A stretch of 64,000 bases of DNA from Breviolum minutum Mf 1.05b.01 (taxonomy: Eukaryota; Sar; Dinophyceae; Suessiales; Symbiodiniaceae), in contig DF240852.1 in the NCBI GenBank assembly GCA_000507305.1, positions 85,091 through 149,090 on the forward strand, written 5' to 3'. Made by a program: the position numbers and the translations under genes. The notes below the pieces were generated by a model. It saw only the letters and a list, made by a program, of their open reading frames with translations. It did not search any database and was not told the origin of the DNA. Shown here piece by piece: positions 62,064 through 64,000 of this stretch; position 1 is the stretch's first letter, and every line of letters starts with the position of its first letter.

Positions 62064-62388
62064 TCAGCTTGATCCTTGTTCCATTGCAATGTTAAGTTTA
62101 CCAGAGTTTATGCGAAAGTGTGCGACCACAAACCATTCTAAGTCAACCTTTCTAAACCCTTCCCCTTTTAGAAACACATCATTCTCAGAGCAGAAACTTA
62201 TGAAGAGCAAAATGTGTGTGTAGTACTCCGTGGATTCTCCAAATACTCGGTAGTATGGGGTCGCCATGAGATTCATCAGAACCTTTTGAAACAGCTTTGC
62301 TATATACATACCTTTCTGCGTTAAGCACGCAGTTACAATCTGAAGAGTATCGAAACTGATATACAACACACAAACAAAACCTCATCTA
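62064..62388 (-). CDS. Coding-like segment, two frames
   Basis: Frame 1 (101 codons, stop 62064) ends EGFRKVDLEWFVVAHFRINS GKLNIAMEQGSS. Frame 2 (stop 62185) reads NAERYVYSKAVSKGSDESHG DPILPSIW. Both are biased; probably one real exon with the other frame as shadow. Family unknown. Confidence 0.4.
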
Positions 62389-62408
62389 ACAAATCTCAAC
62401 TTCCCGAC

Positions 62409-62519
62409 CGCCCCTCCCCAAAACTAACAGCAAAAGCCCCTGAAAATAGACCTTCTCAAAAGGGGATGTAGTTTCCTGACCCACTTTTCAGCGGATATCT
62501 CAGTTTTTAGGAAGGGTTG
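62409..62519 (+). mobile_element. MITE-C copy
   Basis: CCGCCCCTCCCCAAAACTAACAG left (split), CTCAGTTTTTAGGAAGGG right; TA borders lost. Confidence 0.58.
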
Positions 62520-62625
62520 TTGGTGCTTAAGAAACCTCTCGGCGTGCTTTTTCTCCGCTCAAAAAACGAAATAAATTCCCATATATCCAATCCTGTTTTT
62601 CCATCATCCGATTCTGAACCAAGAG

Positions 62626-62688
62626 GCTACGGTGACTGGAAACAGCCCAGGGAAAGGCTCAAAGAGGAAACTGAGAAATGGAAGCTGA
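62626..62688 (+). CDS. Candidate short C-terminal exon, frame uncertain
   Basis: After CAAGAG: ATVTGNSPGKGSKRKLRNGS and TGA. Another frame (GYGDWKQPRERLKEETEKWK) is also open. Purine-rich DNA inflates codon bias here. Confidence 0.33.
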   Translation, partial: ATVTGNSPGKGSKRKLRNGS

Positions 62689-62721
62689 GCCTGAAGCCGA
62701 AGAGAAGATTGAATATTCAAT

Positions 62722-62860
62722 ACACTCCCTGAAACTAATGGTTCGCCTCTGAAAATAGGGTACGCCCAAGAAAACTAAGAAAGCCCCTAATATATGTTCT
62801 TTTCTTTTGTTCGCACCTGCGCCAAGCGAACAAAACTATACCATGGCCTGAGCGTTCTTT
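62722..62860 (+). mobile_element. MITE-C, left half
   Basis: TA|CACTCCCTGAAACTAATGG then loss of similarity; GTTCGCACCTG at 62808 may be the displaced right part. It lies just past the stop of the next gene. Confidence 0.42.
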
Positions 62861-64000
62861 TCAACAGGTCAGCCGCGTGCGTCTTATGACCAACGTCCGA
62901 AGCGTCGTAGGCAACACCACATTGGACTCTGCCAAACTCCTACCGCGGCCTATATTGTGGAAAGTCAAACTTTCAAGGCCTGCCGGCCATGTCACATTGT
63001 CAAGGCTCTGATTGAAAAAATGCCCAAAAGTCAAACTTTGAAGGCCTGCTGGCCATGTCACATTGTCGAGGCTCTGATTGAAATTTTCTCCAAAAGTCAA
63101 ACGTTGAAGGCCTACTGGCCATGTCACATTGTCGAGGCTCTGATTGAAATAATACCAAAAAGTCAAACTTTGAAGGCCTTCTGGCCACGTTACGTTATCC
63201 AGGCTCTGATTGAAGTTTTCTCCAAAAGTCAGACTCTGCAGGCCTGCTGGCCATGTCACGTTGTCCAGGCTCTGATTGAAAAAATGCCCAAAAGTCAAAC
63301 GTTCAAGACCTGCTGGCCATGTCACATTGTCCAGGCTCTGATTGAAATTCAGACCAAAAGTCAGACTTTGAAGGCCTGCTGGCCATGTCACATTGTCCAG
63401 TTGCTGGTCAAATTTGTGACCAAAAGTCAATCTTTGCAGGCCTGCTGGCCATGTCACATGGTCCAGGCTCCGATTGAAGCGATCTCCCAAAGTCAAACTC
63501 TGAAGGCCTGCTGGCCATGTCAAATTGTCCAGGTTCTGATTGAAGAAATCTCCCAAAGTCAAACATTGAAGGCCTGCTGGCCATGTCATGTTGTCCAGGC
63601 TCTGTTTGAAGGCCAGACCAAAAGTCAAACTCTGAAGGCCTGCTGGCCATGTCACGTTGTCAAGGCTCTGATTGAGATGCCGACCAAAAGTCAAACTTTG
63701 AAGGCCTGCTGGCCATGTCACATTGTCCAGATTCTGATTGAAGCGATCTACCAAAGTCAAACTTTGAAGGCCTGCTGGCCATGTCACATTGTCTACGCTC
63801 TGATTGAAACACCAACCAAAAATCAGAGTCTGAAGGCCTGCTGGCCATGTCACATTGTCCAGGCTTTGATTGAAATCCCTTCGAAAAATCAAACTTTGAA
63901 GGCCTGCTGGCCAAGTCACATTGTCCAGGCTCTGATTGAAATTCAGACCAAAAGTCAGACTTTGAAGGCCTGCTGGCCATGTCACATTGTCCACGGCTCT
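62861..64000 (-). CDS. FNIP/LRR-like tandem repeat protein, 5' end outside window
   Basis: Fifteen full 22-residue repeats (66 bp each) plus a partial one, consensus LDNVTWPAGLQSLTFGxxFN then QS, resembling FNIP repeats: short beta-strand/turn units related to leucine-rich repeats and known from Dictyostelium and dinoflagellates. Variable positions lie after LTFG. The end departs from the repeat (HNIGRGRSLAESNVVLPTTL RTLVIRRTRLTC) and stops at TGA 62861. Such solenoids usually bind other proteins; the function here is unknown. No signal peptide or other domain is visible in this part. At 63994 one repeat has an extra base (CCACGG for CCAGG), so the frame upstream of the window edge differs: either a frameshift or an assembly error. 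Confidence 0.85.
   Translation of the reverse strand, partial: RAVDNVTWPAGLQSLTFGLNFNQSLDNVTWPAGLQSLIFRRDFNQSLDNVTWPAGLQTLIFGWCFNQSVDNVTWPAGLQSLTLVDRFNQNLDNVTWPAGLQSLTFGRHLNQSLDNVTWPAGLQSLTFGLAFKQSLDNMTWPAGLQCLTLGDFFNQNLDNLTWPAGLQSLTLGDRFNRSLDHVTWPAGLQRLTFGHKFDQQLDNVTWPAGLQSLTFGLNFNQSLDNVTWPAGLERLTFGHFFNQSLDNVTWPAGLQSLTFGENFNQSLDNVTWPEGLQSLTFWYYFNQSLDNVTWPVGLQRLTFGENFNQSLDNVTWPAGLQSLTFGHFFNQSLDNVTWPAGLESLTFHNIGRGRSLAESNVVLPTTLRTLVIRRTRLTC

Noticed and set aside
63000..64000. Regular 66-bp repeats that superficially resemble a CRISPR array
   Set aside because: The repeats are continuous coding sequence in one frame with FNIP-type protein periodicity and no unique spacers.

Overview
The window looks like dinoflagellate nuclear DNA, most likely from a Symbiodiniaceae or Suessiales relative. 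Grounds: intron-dense coding, where exons of 40-300 nt sit in AT-richer DNA and AG|G acceptors are common; a tandem FNIP-like protein repeat (core NVTWPAGLQSLTFG) at the right end; a degenerate DHHC palmitoyltransferase; a short TTTAGGG stretch; and assembly gaps (N runs). This is inference from sequence style; no database was searched. No rRNA, tRNA, CRISPR or bacterial-type operon was recognised.

No complete gene is present. Exons were called from splice signals, reading frame, purine-first codon bias and phase agreement between neighbours. The best linked models are: plus 6143-6211 + 6360-6430; minus exons at 14273-14411, 13198-13326, 9086-9246 and 8210-8282, which share a Leu/Pro/Tyr/His-rich helical repeat (LLPYVDFL, VLPYMDDLLPYI, ALLDHFDLLMPY); plus 29806-29874 + 30081-30130 + 30423-30635; minus 31697-31762 + 31224-31400; minus 36461-36547 + 36034-36208, with 37411-37495 probably upstream; plus 34667-34804 + 34959-34994; plus 44561-44865 + 45010-45108; and plus 60749-60976 + 61062-61310. 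Strong single exons lie at 50029-50220, 51315-51503, 42701-42805 and 58352-58570. Recognisable families are few: a decayed DHHC palmitoyltransferase at 24601-25376 (minus) and an FNIP/LRR-like repeat protein from 62861 to the window end (minus). Strand is mixed along the window. Many exons are open on both strands; where I could not decide I say so.

The non-coding part is dominated by short inverted-repeat elements of MITE type: more than 60 copies of 60-220 bp in about a dozen families. Family A (ends CTAG..GGTGGTTTCAA / TTGAAACCACC..CTAG) makes variable 4-bp target duplications. Families B-F are bordered by TA, and C-E share a CCCTCC terminus. Some copies are composite, nested, or carry extra DNA. 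Microsatellites are abundant: about 490 bp of TCTG at 15.3-15.8 kb, TCTA at 55.5-55.9 kb, and trinucleotide runs at 19.3, 38.1, 41.5, 46.5 and 52.0 kb. Two N gaps (13642-13734 and 26595-26946) and single Ns mark assembly joins.
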